Shown here one piece after another: positions 45,201 to 57,183 of a stretch of DNA of 64,000 bases. The notes below the pieces were generated by a model that made no database searches, was not told where the DNA came from, and worked only from the letters and a program-made list of their open reading frames with translations. This stretch comes from Sarocladium kiliense (taxonomy: Eukaryota; Ascomycota; Sordariomycetes; Hypocreales; Sarocladiaceae), in NCBI GenBank assembly GCA_030734395.1, contig JAUZTG010000008.1:406229-470228 (forward strand), given 5' to 3'. The position numbers were made by a program, and so were the translations under genes. How positions within the stretch are numbered: position 1 is the stretch's first letter; each line of letters opens with the position of its first letter.

Positions 45201-47470
45201 CGCCGTAGGATTGCGAAACTTCTTCCTGCTGGTAGCATGTACGGCCTCATACTCGTTCTTCGTAACGTTTCCCCAGTATTGGCTGCAGAAGTGGACAGAG
45301 GCACCTGTCTCGCAGACCAACTTCTATATCAGCGGGTACCTTATCTCTTCGTTTCTGGCTTGGGTTGCTACAAACGGGTCGATGTGGTATGTCCTTGCAT
45401 GTTCCTTACATCCTGTCGCTATGGATGGTATATAATGTACCTAACAGCAAACAGGTCGACGCAGATCCTGATAGCCCCGGGATCGGGGTTCGAACTTCAT
45501 CGCCGTCTGCTTACAACTATCTTTGGGTTCGTCATCCACCGCTTGTCTTTCTAATGCATTGCTCACAGATAGCAGCGCCCCGTTATTGTACTTCTCGACG
45601 ACAGAGATAGGGTCAATACTTAATCGGTACGCCGCAGCATCATGAGCGCGTCACTTGTCGACTGACAGACATGCTTTCAGGTTCAGCCAAGACATGCAAC
45701 TTATTGACAAGAGTCTGCCCCCGGCAATGCTATCCCTTTCAACCCGTGAGAATCCCCAGGTTCAGGCCAGAGAAGCCCTTGCGCAATGACCCACTGACCC
45801 AAGTAAAGAGGTGTTCAAGCTTCTCGTGCAAATCGTGCTTCTATTCAGCGCCCAGAAGCTCCTGGCCGCCACTTTGCCCGTTTGTGTGGGGGCTGTCTAC
45901 GTAATCCAGAGAGTCTACTTGCGTACTTCTCGACAGCTACGACTTCTCGATCTCGAGTCTCAGTCTGCAGTCTACTCGAGCTTCCTCGAGTCGGTATGTT
46001 CAGCTGTCGTTTTTGAAATAAACCTAGGAAAATAACTCAAATTGACAGATCGAGGGCGTCGTCAGCATTCGATCCTTTGGATGGGAGAAGAAAGCAGAGT
46101 CCAACAATATGGAGTTCCTGGACAAATCTCAGCAACCAGCGTATACCCTCATGTGCCTGCAGCGTTGGCTCAGTATCGTCCTTGATCTACTCATAGGAGC
46201 CCTAGCAACGGGTTTGATTGCTTTCGCTGTCATATTTAAGGGCAGCACCACTGCCGGTCAGATCGGCATGGCATTGAACATTGTCCTAGTAGCAAACATG
46301 ACGCTCCTGAGCCTCGTCGCTTCTTGGACTAACATGGAGATCTCTCTTGGGGCTATGTGAGTTTCGAGCAACGTTCGCTCATGAGTACCTTGACTGATAT
46401 TGGGCGCCACAGATCACGCCTGAAGGCATTGGAGGCAGATACGCCGAGTGAGGAACAGCCTTCTGAGGACGTGGTACCAAGTGAGCCGTGGCCATTCCGT
46501 GGCGCCGTGGAACTTGACGGTGTGACCGTTTCCTATACGAAGTTTGTCTACAGGATGCTCCATAAAAGGATGAGACTGACCTTGTTCTCTGCAGATCCCA
46601 GGCCCCTGCGTTGAAGGACATCAGCCTGTCAATTGCACCGGGCCAGCAAATGACAATATGTGGCAGGACGGGCAGGTATGTATCCCCAACGGGACTGTTC
46701 GTCATACTTTATTGTCAGATGATCTGATATCTCTTTTAGCGGGAAGAGCACGCTGCTTCTTTGCTTGCTGCGTATCCTCGAACCCCAAACAGGGTCCATC
46801 AAAGTCGATGGCATAGACTTGAGCGTTGTGCCTCGCTCTCTGATCAGAGAGCGATGCTTCATCACAGTCGCACAGGATCCCTTTCTGCTCGGTCAGGCTA
46901 GTCTCCGGTTCAACTTAGACGTGAGTCTTCACTACAACCTGATCGTGGGGCAACTTAAGTGACCTATTATGTTATGTGCAGCCTGGAACCGAGCTCAGTG
47001 ACGATACGATTATTAAAGCACTCCAGCGCACGGGTCTCTGGCTTCATTTTGTGCCAGATTTCGATGGCTCAAATTCATCTTCCTCGCTTGTCACAGACAT
47101 CTTGAGCCAGTCGATTGCGTCTCTGCCTCAAATGTCAACTGGTCAGATGCAGCTCTTTGCACTGACCCGGGCTCTTCTGCGACTGGAGCAGCTGACAACA
47201 GCCTCCAACTCGAGACCGGTCCTTCTGTTGGATGAAGCAACTTCATCTATTGACCCATCCACAGAGTCGACCATGCGTGGCATCATCAAGGAGGTGTTCG
47301 TTGATCATGGGCATACGATTGTTGAAATCACGCATAGGCCAGGGTTTCGCGAACGCGCGGGCACTGTTGAACATTCGAATATGGCAGTCATTCTTTCCCA
47401 GGGGAGGATTCATGAACAGGGAAGGATTGGTGATGTGTTGCGCTCCGCAAAGTTAAGCGACGATCTGTGA
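42239..47470 (+). CDS. ABCC-type (MRP-like) full ABC transporter, 17 exons
   Basis: Exons: 42239-42397, 42457-43194, 43251-43530, 43599-43832, 43887-44581, 44658-44820, 44884-45126, 45188-45386, 45455-45526, 45576-45626, 45681-45745, 45809-45993, 46049-46356, 46413-46541, 46595-46675, 46740-46920 and 46982-47470; 1423 residues with no frame break. Order TMD0-TMD1-NBD1-TMD2-NBD2 marks ABC subfamily C, which exports drugs, conjugates or metabolites. NBD1: Walker A GPVGIGKTT (602-610), LSGGQ (694-698), Walker B LLDD (716-719) with Asp in place of the catalytic Glu, and Asn where the switch His is expected. NBD2: GRTGSGKST (1197-1205), MSTGQ (1312-1316), LLLDE with Glu 1346, and His 1379. So NBD2 looks catalytic and NBD1 degenerate, usual for ABCC. 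The N-terminus may be slightly longer. It lies between two MYND-finger genes. Confidence 0.92.
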
Positions 47471-48049
47471 GATGGTAACATTCGTCAAGACAGTCAGACA
47501 TGGGCGGACGCAGACATGGCTGTCAAAGCTTCTCACTACGCTCATCAATACCCACCAATTCCTCGAATATGATGCTCTCATGTGGTGTCACTGGCATGCT
47601 GTGAAGGTATGGCAGAGTCAAATCGAGTTCGTCATGCGTTATTCCTCTAGTCTGTCTCCGCAACCATCTTGCGGTCAAGACTGGCCGCAGACTGTCAATC
47701 TCAAGCGTCATTATTCGGGCCAATGCTAGTCGCCCAGGCATTGAGGACAGCAAGCGGCCTTCGAAAATACGCGTGACTTGGCTAGTCGGCTATAAGACTT
47801 GGCGAGGGTGTATCTTGTCATAGACTATGTGCTGCGGTGAGCCTATGGAGCACTGAAGCAGAGATCGTGCTGTAGCCGTGCAGTGATGCTTCAACATGAG
47901 CCCCTTTAGCGAAACATACTTGGTGTATATATGCAGTACCTCCGTTCATCACTTCCCACTTCTTTCCTGCCACACTTTTACTAACCTCTCACTCACTCAC
48001 AGGCCTTATCTCTTAGCAAAAGACACACAATCAACCTCACGAAGTCACG
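47471..48049. other. Intergenic, promoter of MYND gene 2
   Basis: No gene. A TATATAT at 47926-47932 and a CT-rich leader precede the ATG at 48050. Confidence 0.55.
47926..47932 (+). promoter_or_regulatory. TATA box
   Basis: TATATAT, 124 nt upstream of the ATG at 48050, followed by a pyrimidine-rich leader. Confidence 0.5.
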
Positions 48050-49391
48050 ATGGGTCGGCATTTCGGCTATTTCGCTCTGCTTTGTGAACTACACTTGCCC
48101 TGCAAGGACTCCCGTATCCGGACAGACTGGAGAAGCAATGTCAGACCTTGCTGCAGATGGCCCGCGGAAGTGAATTACGACAAGTGGATCATTACATGCC
48201 AACAGTGTGACAAAGTTTTCAATCTGGAAGACGACGGAACCGCGAAATACTTCTGCAAACACTGCAGCGTTGACCCTTTTATATCCGCATACTGCAGTGA
48301 AGAATGCCAATTCGCGGATCAAGCGGCTCACAGCCCAATCAAATGCAAACCGCTTCTGGAGGCAAAGAAGTTGTTGGCAGTCTTGGACGACCTTGTGCGA
48401 GTCTTCAATGACAACACTCACATCAATAAATGCGCAGGATTGTCTGTCCGTAAGAGCTGGACTACCTTGGCCTGGTCGTTCCCATCGAACTGTGCCCAGG
48501 ATAACAAAGGATGGACCGGTGAGGCGTTCATCTTAGACTTCCAGAGGGAAGTCATGCCGAAAAATGCTTCTGAAACAGCCAAAGAGATTGCCAGCCAGGG
48601 ATCAAACATTTCTTCAGTGGTAGTTTTGCATATGCTTTACGATCTGTTTGCCAATGGTCAGAGACTACCGCAATCCTTCATCCGTGCTGTTGCTAACATA
48701 CTGAGAAGCTAGAGCTGAAGGACAAGGTGCCGCGGCATGGGATCGACATTCCAGCGCGGTCCAAGATCGGATATGTCTATAATATAAGAACGTTTGACGT
48801 TACCTACGGCTGCAGTCGCCGGGGTGTAAGCTGCACCCCTGGTTCCGATTCTGATCACATGGAGTATTTGCTTGCTTCCCCCTGTATCAAGGCAACGCCA
48901 GATTGCCAGTTCGCTATGTGGCCTGGGAAAAGCTTCGGATTTTCACTCCCCAACGACCTCTTTCTCTCCGTCGCTTACAGCCAGGATGCGGAATGCGTCT
49001 ATAGAGCCCACTTGATGATTCTCTGAAGATACTCAGCCGCCGCTGCCTCGAAGTGGTTGAGGCAACAATCGAGAGCTACGGTGGTTCCAAGACCTCCTTC
49101 GACCTCCAAGGTGAGGCCTTTGCAAAGGCTCGAAAGCACCTCCTTCAAGTAGTTACCGATGCATTGCTGGCGGAGATCGTAGCACTTCGAGAACGGGGCA
49201 TTGGTCGAGTTTACTACAACCGCAAGGGAGAGACCTTGGCGACAATAACAGAAGAAGACGCAGAATTGTTACGAGGGGTTTGGTTGGACAAGGATGACCC
49301 GCTCGTCAAGGCTGGTGATATCAAACGGCTTTGGGCGGAGTACTGTAGACGGATGGGAAGAGACGGGTGCGTGGCGGGTATGGGAATATGA
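48050..49391 (+). CDS. Divergent MYND-type zinc-finger protein (copy 2), 3' model uncertain
   Basis: Proposed exons 48050-48656, 48713-48969 and 49029-49391, 408 residues. The first intron is good (branch GCTAAC, end CTAG). The second is needed to join two frames, but its 5' site (GTCGCT) is weak; a disabling indel near 48925 is the alternative. The expanded MYND-like finger is C50-x2-C53, C69-x2-C72, C82-x3-C86, H94-x4-C99, again with a long loop before YCSEEC. Downstream blocks (SRRCLEVVEATIESYG, then AEEDAELLRG-like and KAGDIKRLWAEYCRRM) line up with LRRAVMNRFMAEVQ, SAEEAAKYVKVW and RNVKDLMALWRKRM of copy 1. No catalytic motif is seen. The gene may be functional or in decay. Confidence 0.65.
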
Positions 49392-51875
49392 GACTGACAT
49401 TGGCAGTGAGACCGATCCCCGAATGATCGAGCTCGAGGAGATCTACCTTACTAGAGAATGAGAACTGGCGTATAATACTGATTGATGCTCGCACATTCGT
49501 GCCTTCTCCATCGGTTACTTTACCCCAATGGCTGGACTCCTCAACAAATTCATCATTGAGCAGAGGAGACGGTCCTGTAGCAACCCACGAGACAGCTGGT
49601 ATGCGCCGCATGATTGTGCAGATTACCCCCTAGCGGAGCACTCGAGAAGATTCAGAAGGCTGGTACATTTAATGGAGAGTATAAAGACAGGGCCTTCAAG
49701 GCGCAAAGAACAAGCAACTGGGGTATGATTTTACAGACAGCGATCAAGGAAGCTGTTGTTTGGGGCTAATCTCCAATGCAGTTTACCTTTAGTACGCCTT
49801 TCAGACTATTATGATAAAGTAGATTGTGACATTACATATATTGTTGATCCAGCTGCTACTTTAGCTAGCCTGCCGTAAGATACCTTTTCACCGACGCTCC
49901 TAGTCGTCTGCGGAAGTACCAGCCAAACAGCAACACTTCCCAGCTGTTGGTAAGGGCCCGTATTCATCGTTTATGTCCTCAGACACACCCCATGCAAGAG
50001 GCCCGTTGCCACTGTCTACCAAGCCCGTCATTGGGCGGCTCTAGGATAGGGAGGTGTGGCGAACTGCTTGTCGCGCTGGCCAACTTCGTGGGTCCAAGAG
50101 CCTTGGTCCTACTTCTTGCTGCAAGTCAAACTCGCCTCTGCCCATGCTACATTCGGACGAACCTTCGTCCTCACTGCCACCAAGCTTAAAGACCAAGCTC
50201 CAGTAGTCCGGCCACCCTGGTGACCCCATGTAAGTGGAGACACTTTGACAGCTGCAAACATGGGGGAGTCGATCTCCGCATCGCCAAATGGGAGCTAAGA
50301 GGAGCCGCCTCACGGACAAAGGCCGTGATTGCAAGGCCATGCGAGTGAGATGTCTCGAGGTAGGTCTCGATCACCGCCTTGATGAAACTCGCTATCCTAC
50401 AAAGTCGACTCACTCAGGCCTAGAGAGCGCACAGAACCGGTTGCCCAACAGTCTGCGTGGTATGACATAGCGAGCAATCGGCCTTGTCCGATGACACCAC
50501 ATGACATCGCGCATTTCACCATGTCACCAAGCAGTGCAGGTATCTCACAACATCCCAGCGAATTTCAAAGATGGCGTTAAGTTGCGAAACCTCCATGGGC
50601 CAAATGTTCCCGGGTATCAACTCCAGCCTGTCGAGATGGGAATAAGCAGTGGTGTATTACCGGCAACACATTCGATAAGGGGGGGAGAAACTGAGATTTA
50701 CTACCGAAACATCATCTGCCAATGACTCCCTCTCCACACACCATCAGCTGGCGACGTGAGCTAACCAGGGTTCGTCGAGATAGGGTGGAGTCCGAAGTCT
50801 GGGGTAAAGAGGCACTTCGCCATCGCGGCTGCTCATGGTCCCAGCTCTAGGAGAATAAAGACAAAGTTTGCGAGCTAAGCTTCTGTGGCTTTTGCCTCAA
50901 CGGCTGACGGCGGGAACAAGCACTTTATACTTATCGTCGAAGGAGAGCGTAACCAGAGCCGGTTCGTAGATCATCCTATCATAGCGCCATCCACAACCGA
51001 ACGATGCGACCCTGGTTGTACCCCAAGTTTATCTTAGTCTCCCATGCTCTAACAGCGGTTTCCCCGCGCACTTTTCTTCTTCAGGGAGGTGACCGTGCAC
51101 TTGGCGACAGTGTCGCTCCCCTCGGTGCACGAGGTTGCCTCGTAAATGCAGTGCGGACTAGACAAGCGAAGGAACACTCGCAGCAGACAGCCTATGATCG
51201 TCAGCTGAGGGTTGCTGTGCAGCTGTGCGCTCGGTTGGAAGTGACGTTGCGTTTACATGATCTCTCTGGCTTACATCCGAACAGCACCGAGTGGTCGCCG
51301 CGTCCTCGAACCAACAGCCCTCCTTCAGTGCCACCAACCCCATTCTATCATGAAGTGACGCTTGATAAGTTCCTCTGCTTTTCCAGTTTTGCGCAATGCG
51401 TGCATGAGGATGCGACCCCCACCTGCAATCAGACTTGTACAGCATGGCAATCCTACAGTGATAGCGGGCTGAAGATGAACCGATACCGCGAGCAAAGCGA
51501 TGCAAGCCACTCGCCACTGCCATCAGAGGGTAGCGGCGCCATGCGCATTGTCAAGTGCGCCTCTGCCGCCAATGTCCGGCTCCAGCTTGGCCTACGGACG
51601 ATTCCCGAGCCTTCGGGGACTGGCGGACCGGGGTAGCTTCTCTCACTGCAACACAACGGGCTGTCTAACCACGCGAGCCAGACACAGACCCGCGGTATCT
51701 TTTGGTGATCGCCACTGTCTGTGTGATGGTCTCAAGTGGGGGAAGATCGACAAAGGGTCTATAAAGAAGTAATTGATCCCCATGTTTCCCGAGCTGTCGC
51801 TCTTGTTTGCGCTGTTGTGATGTGACGGGCTCCACGAGCAGGAACTTTATATCCACTCGCTGTAAAAGAACCAAC
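49392..51875. other. 2.5 kb gene-poor region upstream of OPT gene
   Basis: No domain-bearing ORF. An ATG-started ORF of 210 codons at 51004-51636 (+) has no recognisable feature and is overlapped by ORFs on the other strand, so it is not called. The right end carries a TATA box and the leader of the OPT transporter. Confidence 0.5.
51760..51766 (+). promoter_or_regulatory. TATA box
   Basis: TATAAAG, 116 nt upstream of the OPT transporter ATG at 51876. Confidence 0.6.
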
Positions 51876-54800
51876 ATGGCCGACAATAACAACAATATCA
51901 GTAATGAGAAGCCCACGACTGGCGGTGACACTGGGGTGTCCAAGGCCGTGGCTATAGATGAGGTTGAGCCAGTCATCTCTGCCCAATCGAATCCGCTGGA
52001 GGAGAAGACCACTATAACCCCGGAGATGGAGCAGAGAATCGCGGCTCTTTACGGAAAGAAGGCTGAGGATGATGATATTGCGCCGTCGCGTGATGTTCAG
52101 TACATCGTCGACAAGATCCAGGCCATGACCGAGGAGGAGGCTATTCACATCTTGACGGAGACCGTTGAGTACCACAGCAACGATCCCAGTAAGTCTTGTT
52201 TGATTGTTGGAGTCATGTCCAACATTTTCATCGCTGACACGAACCTGCATAGACTTCCCGCAGATGACCATGGAGAAGATCAAGCTCCTCCTGCAAGGCC
52301 CCAAGGTCTACACCGCTGCTGGCGGAGAAGCCAGCGGTGCCAGAGAGTACGATTACGATTTCGACATTCGCACTGAGGTGAGGGACTGATCTCAACAATC
52401 TCATCATCGCGGAAAACTGATCTCTCGAATAGGCTGCCATCATCCACTACCACTCTCCATACCCCGAGGTCCGCTCCGTCACCGCTCCAGGCGACGACCC
52501 TGATGCACCCTGCGAGACCTTCCGAGCCTACTTCCTCGGCCTCCTCCTCATGAGCGGTGCCACAGCAATCAACACTTTCTTCTCACCCCGCCAGCCTTCC
52601 ATCTCACTCTCTGCCACTGTGCTTCAGCTGCTCATTGCTCCGGCTGGTTGGGCTATGGCCAAGGTTATGCCTGACTGGGGCGTCAACATCAGGGGCTCTC
52701 GCGTGTCTCTCAACCCAGGTCCGTGGAATTACAAGGAGCAGGTGTTGACTACCATTATCTTCTCCATGTCTAGCTCTCCTGCTGGGACGTACTATGTCTA
52801 CCTGGTTCAGCAGCTGCCGCAGTACCTTGGTCACAAATGGGTTACTTTCTCCTACGAGATGTGAGTTTGCCAAATGAAGATTCAATCATATCCTGCTAAT
52901 CTGATTCAGTGTCCTGGCTCTCGCCACTCAACTCTTTGGTGTTGGTATCGCCGGTCTCCTGAGACGATTCGTCGTGTACCCCAGCACCGCCATCTTCCCC
53001 AAGGTCTTCCCCAGTCTGGCGCTCAACAGAGCTCTCACTCTGCCAGAGAGGAAGGGCGAGGTCATCAACGGCTGGTCGCTTTCCCGCTACCGTTTCTTCC
53101 TCTACGCCTTCGCCATCATGTTCGTCTACTTCTGGATCCCCAACTACCTCTTCAAGGCTCTGCGCTCCTTCAACTGGATGACGTGGATTGCCCCTGAGAA
53201 CTTCACTCTCGCTATGATCACTGGCTTCTGGGGAGGCATGGGCTTCAATCCCTGGGCTACCTTCGACTACAATGTCTCCGGTGTTGGCGACTTCCTCATT
53301 ACCCCTTGGTTCTCGACCATTCAGCAGTACGGAGCTCGTGTCCTGTCTGGTCTGATCATTATTGGCATGTACTGGGGCAACATGTACTGGTCTGCCTACA
53401 TGCCCATCAATAGTAACGAGGCCTTCGCCAACGATGGCCATCGGTACAATGTCACGAGGGTACTGAACGAGAAGATGAATGCCATTGATCTCGATGCTTA
53501 CAAGGAGTATGGACCTCCTTTCTTCTCTGGCGCCAATGTCTTCGGTCAGGGTGCCTGGTTCGCCTGGTACCCCATGACCCTTTTCGGTGTTACCGTGAGT
53601 TGAACCTTTCTTTTGTCTTACTCTTACAAAGACAGCGGCTAAACCATGCAGATCTCCTACTGGGATGCCCTCAAGAAGAGTGCCAAGGACATGTGGGTTG
53701 GGCTTCGTTACCGCAAGTCTATCTACGAGTGCTACAAGGACCCCTTCACTCGTGACATCGCCAAGGTAAGTCTTCCAACCCAATTCCACGCGCCTTGTTT
53801 GTCTGACTGAAGGCCTTCATAGTACCGCGAAGTCCCCGACTGGTGGTTCCTCGTCATCCTCGCTGGCGCGTTCGCCCTCGGAGTTATCGCACTGGAAGTC
53901 TGGCCCGTGTCTACCCCATGGTGGGCTCTCCTCTGCGTCATCGGCATTTCTGCCGTCATGCTGATCCCTGCGACCCTTCTCATGGCTTCCGCCAACGTCA
54001 CCATGGGCTTCAACGTCTTGTTCCAGCTGCTCGCCGGAACATGGTTCGTCGGTAACCCCGAGGCTCTCATCATCGTGACTGCTTTCGGTCAGAACTTCGA
54101 TGCTCAGGCCATGGACTATGTCTCTGGTCAGAAGATGGGTCACTACGCTAAGGTACCTCCACGTGCTGTCTTCCGCGGTCAAGTCATTGGTGTTATCATC
54201 AACTGCTTCATTTTCGTCGGTATGCTCGACTGGATGGTTTCTAGCTACGACGACGGCACTCTCTGCACCTGGAGCAACAAGCAGCACTTCGTCTGCACCA
54301 ACGCCGTGCTGGTCTTCACCTCCAGTATTCTCTATGGTGCCTTTGGTGTCAAGAACATGTTCGAGCTCTATCCCATCCTTCCCTACTGCTTCATCATCGG
54401 CACCGCCATTGGTGTGACCTTTGGTCTTACTCGCCGCTACGGAGCTTCCATCCGGGACTACCTCCGGCGCACTTCTTCCGAGGGCCGCTTTGCATCTCTC
54501 GAGAAGTGGTGCTTCACGCCTCTGTCTGCTCTGCACTGGTTCGACCCTGCTAGTAAGTTCCAACAAATCTTCGCAGTCTTGCAATGAGCTAACGCATGCA
54601 CAGTCTGCTGGTCTGGGGCATTGAACTGGACTGGAGGCAACAACCTCTCGTACGCCACCAACGGTGTCTACCTTGCCTTCATCTTCATGTACTACATCAA
54701 GCGACACTATCTGGCCTGGTGGGAGAAGTACAACTACCTGCTCGAAGCGTGAGTCTCCCGAACACCAGAGTTCTATGACGATACTAACGTACAACAGCGG

Positions 54801-55127
54801 GTTTGGTGTGGGTATCGCCATTTCTGGTATCGTGCAGACGTTTGCTCTCGACTTCACTGGTACGTCAAGCATACGGAGCATCAAGAGAATAAAGAAACTA
54901 AACATATCACAGGTGTCGGCGGCAACCTCGACTGGTGGGGTATCTCAGTTACTACCGCTGGTGTAGACTTCCGAGCGTAAGTCCAACATCCTCACCCGCC
55001 TCTCTCTGCCGGAGCAGTCGGATCCTGATCTCTTTGCAGCTACAACCAGAATGCCACTCTGTACTCGATCCCTGAATCGGGTTACTTTGGCCCCTCGCCC
55101 GAACAATACCCCATGAACTTCTCTTAG
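51876..55127 (+). CDS. Oligopeptide transporter (OPT family)
   Basis: Ten exons: 51876-52188, 52253-52377, 52433-52860, 52910-53594, 53652-53765, 53823-54552, 54604-54748, 54798-54859, 54913-54976 and 55040-55127; 917 residues. After a hydrophilic N-terminus of about 175 residues come many membrane helices. The OPT landmarks are SLNPGPWNYKEQ (NPG at about 240-242) and KVPPR (about 665-669, the KIPPR motif). OPT proteins import tetra- and pentapeptides, glutathione or metal chelates with protons across the plasma membrane. The C-terminus (YFGPSPEQYPMNF) is the usual hydrophilic end. A TATA box lies 116 nt upstream. The gene is convergent with a Zn2Cys6 factor that could regulate it, which is inference from position. 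Confidence 0.95.
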
Positions 55128-55482
55128 GGCGCCTCATCCTACTGTTCTGAAGCCTCCGGCTCGACGTCACGCGCGAGTCTCGCCTCGTGATGGTGACGGC
55201 GGGCCAGATGTTTTTGTTTTGTCGTTGAGGTAACTGAAGATGGAGCTCTTGGGTGTTTGGCAGATTTCTTCTCCGTGGGACTTCGTGTTGGTGGACGGTG
55301 CAGTGGATTATACAGAATGAATTGACCCCTCAGATGAAGTAATACAGTCATCGTCTTACCAAAGTGCTACTGGATGATCAAGCCACTACCTAAACTGAAG
55401 ACGGATGCGACGGCCCGGCTCCCGCATGCTGTAAATATCACGACGACAATTGCTGGTATCTTCTAAATAACTCCTGCCCTAC
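55128..55482. other. Convergent 3' intergenic region
   Basis: 355 bp between the stop codons of the OPT transporter and the convergent Zn2Cys6 gene, presumably both 3' UTRs. No gene is seen. Confidence 0.6.
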
Positions 55483-57183
55483 TCAAACAATGAGAAAGTT
55501 CAACTCCGGGTCCCTTAAGGTCTGAATCCATCCCCGCTGGCTCTTGCCTTCCTCCTCCATCCTCCAAATTACTGGCAAAGTATCCATTGCCGTGTACAAG
55601 AAACCCCAAGGACACCAAAACACCAATCTCCGTAGTCTATTCATGATCCAATCCCTGGTTTCAGGGTCCTTCGCCTCCGCACCCGCGATGAAGGTGGGAA
55701 ACGCTGTTGCTTTGAAGTTCGGGTCTTCGTCGGGCACGCCAGCCAAATGCTGGATTAGTTCACGGCTCAAGCGCTCGGTCACTTCTTCGCCCATACGGGC
55801 GCCAGCCGTAGGTGCGGCTCGGCTGGCATACAGGCTGGCCGCAAGGCGGTGAGCGGTGGCTGTATGAACGCGACTTTGTACCGGAATATTGCTGAATTGA
55901 GGATCTCGGTGCAAGTCTTCGGCCCAGGCCTGGACATCGAAGTCTTGAGCCCGTGCTATCAGAGCGATGGCCTCTTCTGCCGTGGCTTGGTCGTCTTCAG
56001 GTGCGGCAGACAATTGAGAAGCCTCATAGAGCACCTCGAGAATCTCTGGGGGGCAGCAGAGGTAGCTGTTCGCAGCAGCACGTTTAAGAGTAGAAGGTAG
56101 GCGGTCCGGGCGGAAGTGGGAGAAACTAGCAGACTTTGGAGGCGAGAACGCAGAGCCAAGAACGTAGTATCTAGTCATCACGGTCAGCGGTGTCTTCATC
56201 GAGCCAAGCCTAAATTAGGACTCACATGAAACAGTCGGATAGCATATAGTCTCTGAGCGACTCATTTGCTGCGTTTCCTGGAGGCAAGAGCGACATGATC
56301 CGCCCGGCTCCCTCTAGGTGCGCCCTCCAACCATGCTTCCCAGACTCAAGCAGCTCGACATTGATGAAGAACAGAGCGGCAGCAAGCACCACATCAGGAC
56401 CGACTTGTTCAATGTTCTGCACGGCGTAGTGCATGAGTTGCAGAGCCTTTTGTTTCGCTACCAGAGAGTCGTTCGCAGCAACCCGAGCTGCAAGCTCATT
56501 GCTTGGATAGCTTTCCTTGCCGTCGCCGCGGAAGGATGATGGCAGTGGGGCGCGGAGAAGTATCGACATGTGCGCTGCTGAGGTTGACACGAGGATGTGC
56601 TGAAGAAGAGGTTGGGCCTTTGTTAGAGGAAGAAGAGCCCGGAAGGGGTTGTTGTCCGGCAGGTCATATGAGACAAGATCCTTGCAAACTCGTGTGGTGA
56701 CTGCAAGATGTCAGCAAGTCCTCTACATTCCCCCAAAAGAGCACAGATATACTCACAGTAAGACAGGTAGTAGCGGTAAGGCTGGCTCAGGTCTTGAAAA
56801 AGAGGATCCGTCAAAGTCCAAGGTCCCGCAACCTCATCAGCTGGTGTACTCATTGCATGGACAAGTTGCAGGTTATGGTCTCCTCCACTGGGAGATGGCG
56901 CTCCAGAGCTCAACGTCCAGCTCTCCGACGAGGACTGCGGCCCGGGACTCTCGCGATATGTCTCCGCCCCTGGCTCATCTTCACCCGATGCCAGGGAAGT
57001 CTTCCCAGCGAACTTGCCACGGCTCGCGACCGACCCCGTCCATCGGAACAGCTGGCCGTAACCGAGGCACTCTCTTCCCGCAAGTACACATTTGTTGCAG
57101 CGCGGATACGACCGGTCACAGCGAAGCCGTTGGCGGCGGCAGTTGTGACAGGGTTTCTTGGGCGGGTCGACGTTGGCTGCCAT
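55483..57183 (-). CDS. Zn2Cys6 transcription factor (fungal TF domain 2 type)
   Basis: Three exons on the minus strand: 57183-56757, 56700-56226 and 56170-55483, 529 residues. The start is the first ATG of the frame (MAANVDPPKKPC); the frame is open farther upstream but only with non-ATG starts. The binuclear zinc cluster is C12-x2-C15-x6-C22-x6-C29-x2-C32-x6-C39 (PCHNCRRQRLRC..). A Ser/Pro-rich linker leads to a helical regulatory domain of the type following C6 clusters in filamentous fungi (PYRYYLSYFTTRVCKDLVSYD, NPFRALLPLT, LLQHILVSTSAAHMS, LFFINVELLESGKHGWRAHLEGAGRI). Both introns have GTGAGT 5' sites and lie in the conserved part. The target is unknown; the convergent OPT transporter is the nearest candidate. 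Confidence 0.88.

Noticed and set aside
51004..51636. Possible 210-residue gene upstream of the OPT transporter
   Set aside because: Starts with ATG but has no domain, signal or splice structure, and is overlapped by a minus-strand ORF; kept only as an orphan ORF.
52896..54905. Minus-strand ORFs of 297 and 362 codons opposite the OPT transporter
   Set aside because: Asp/Glu/Gly/Val-rich antisense shadows of well-supported OPT exons, and they run across its introns.
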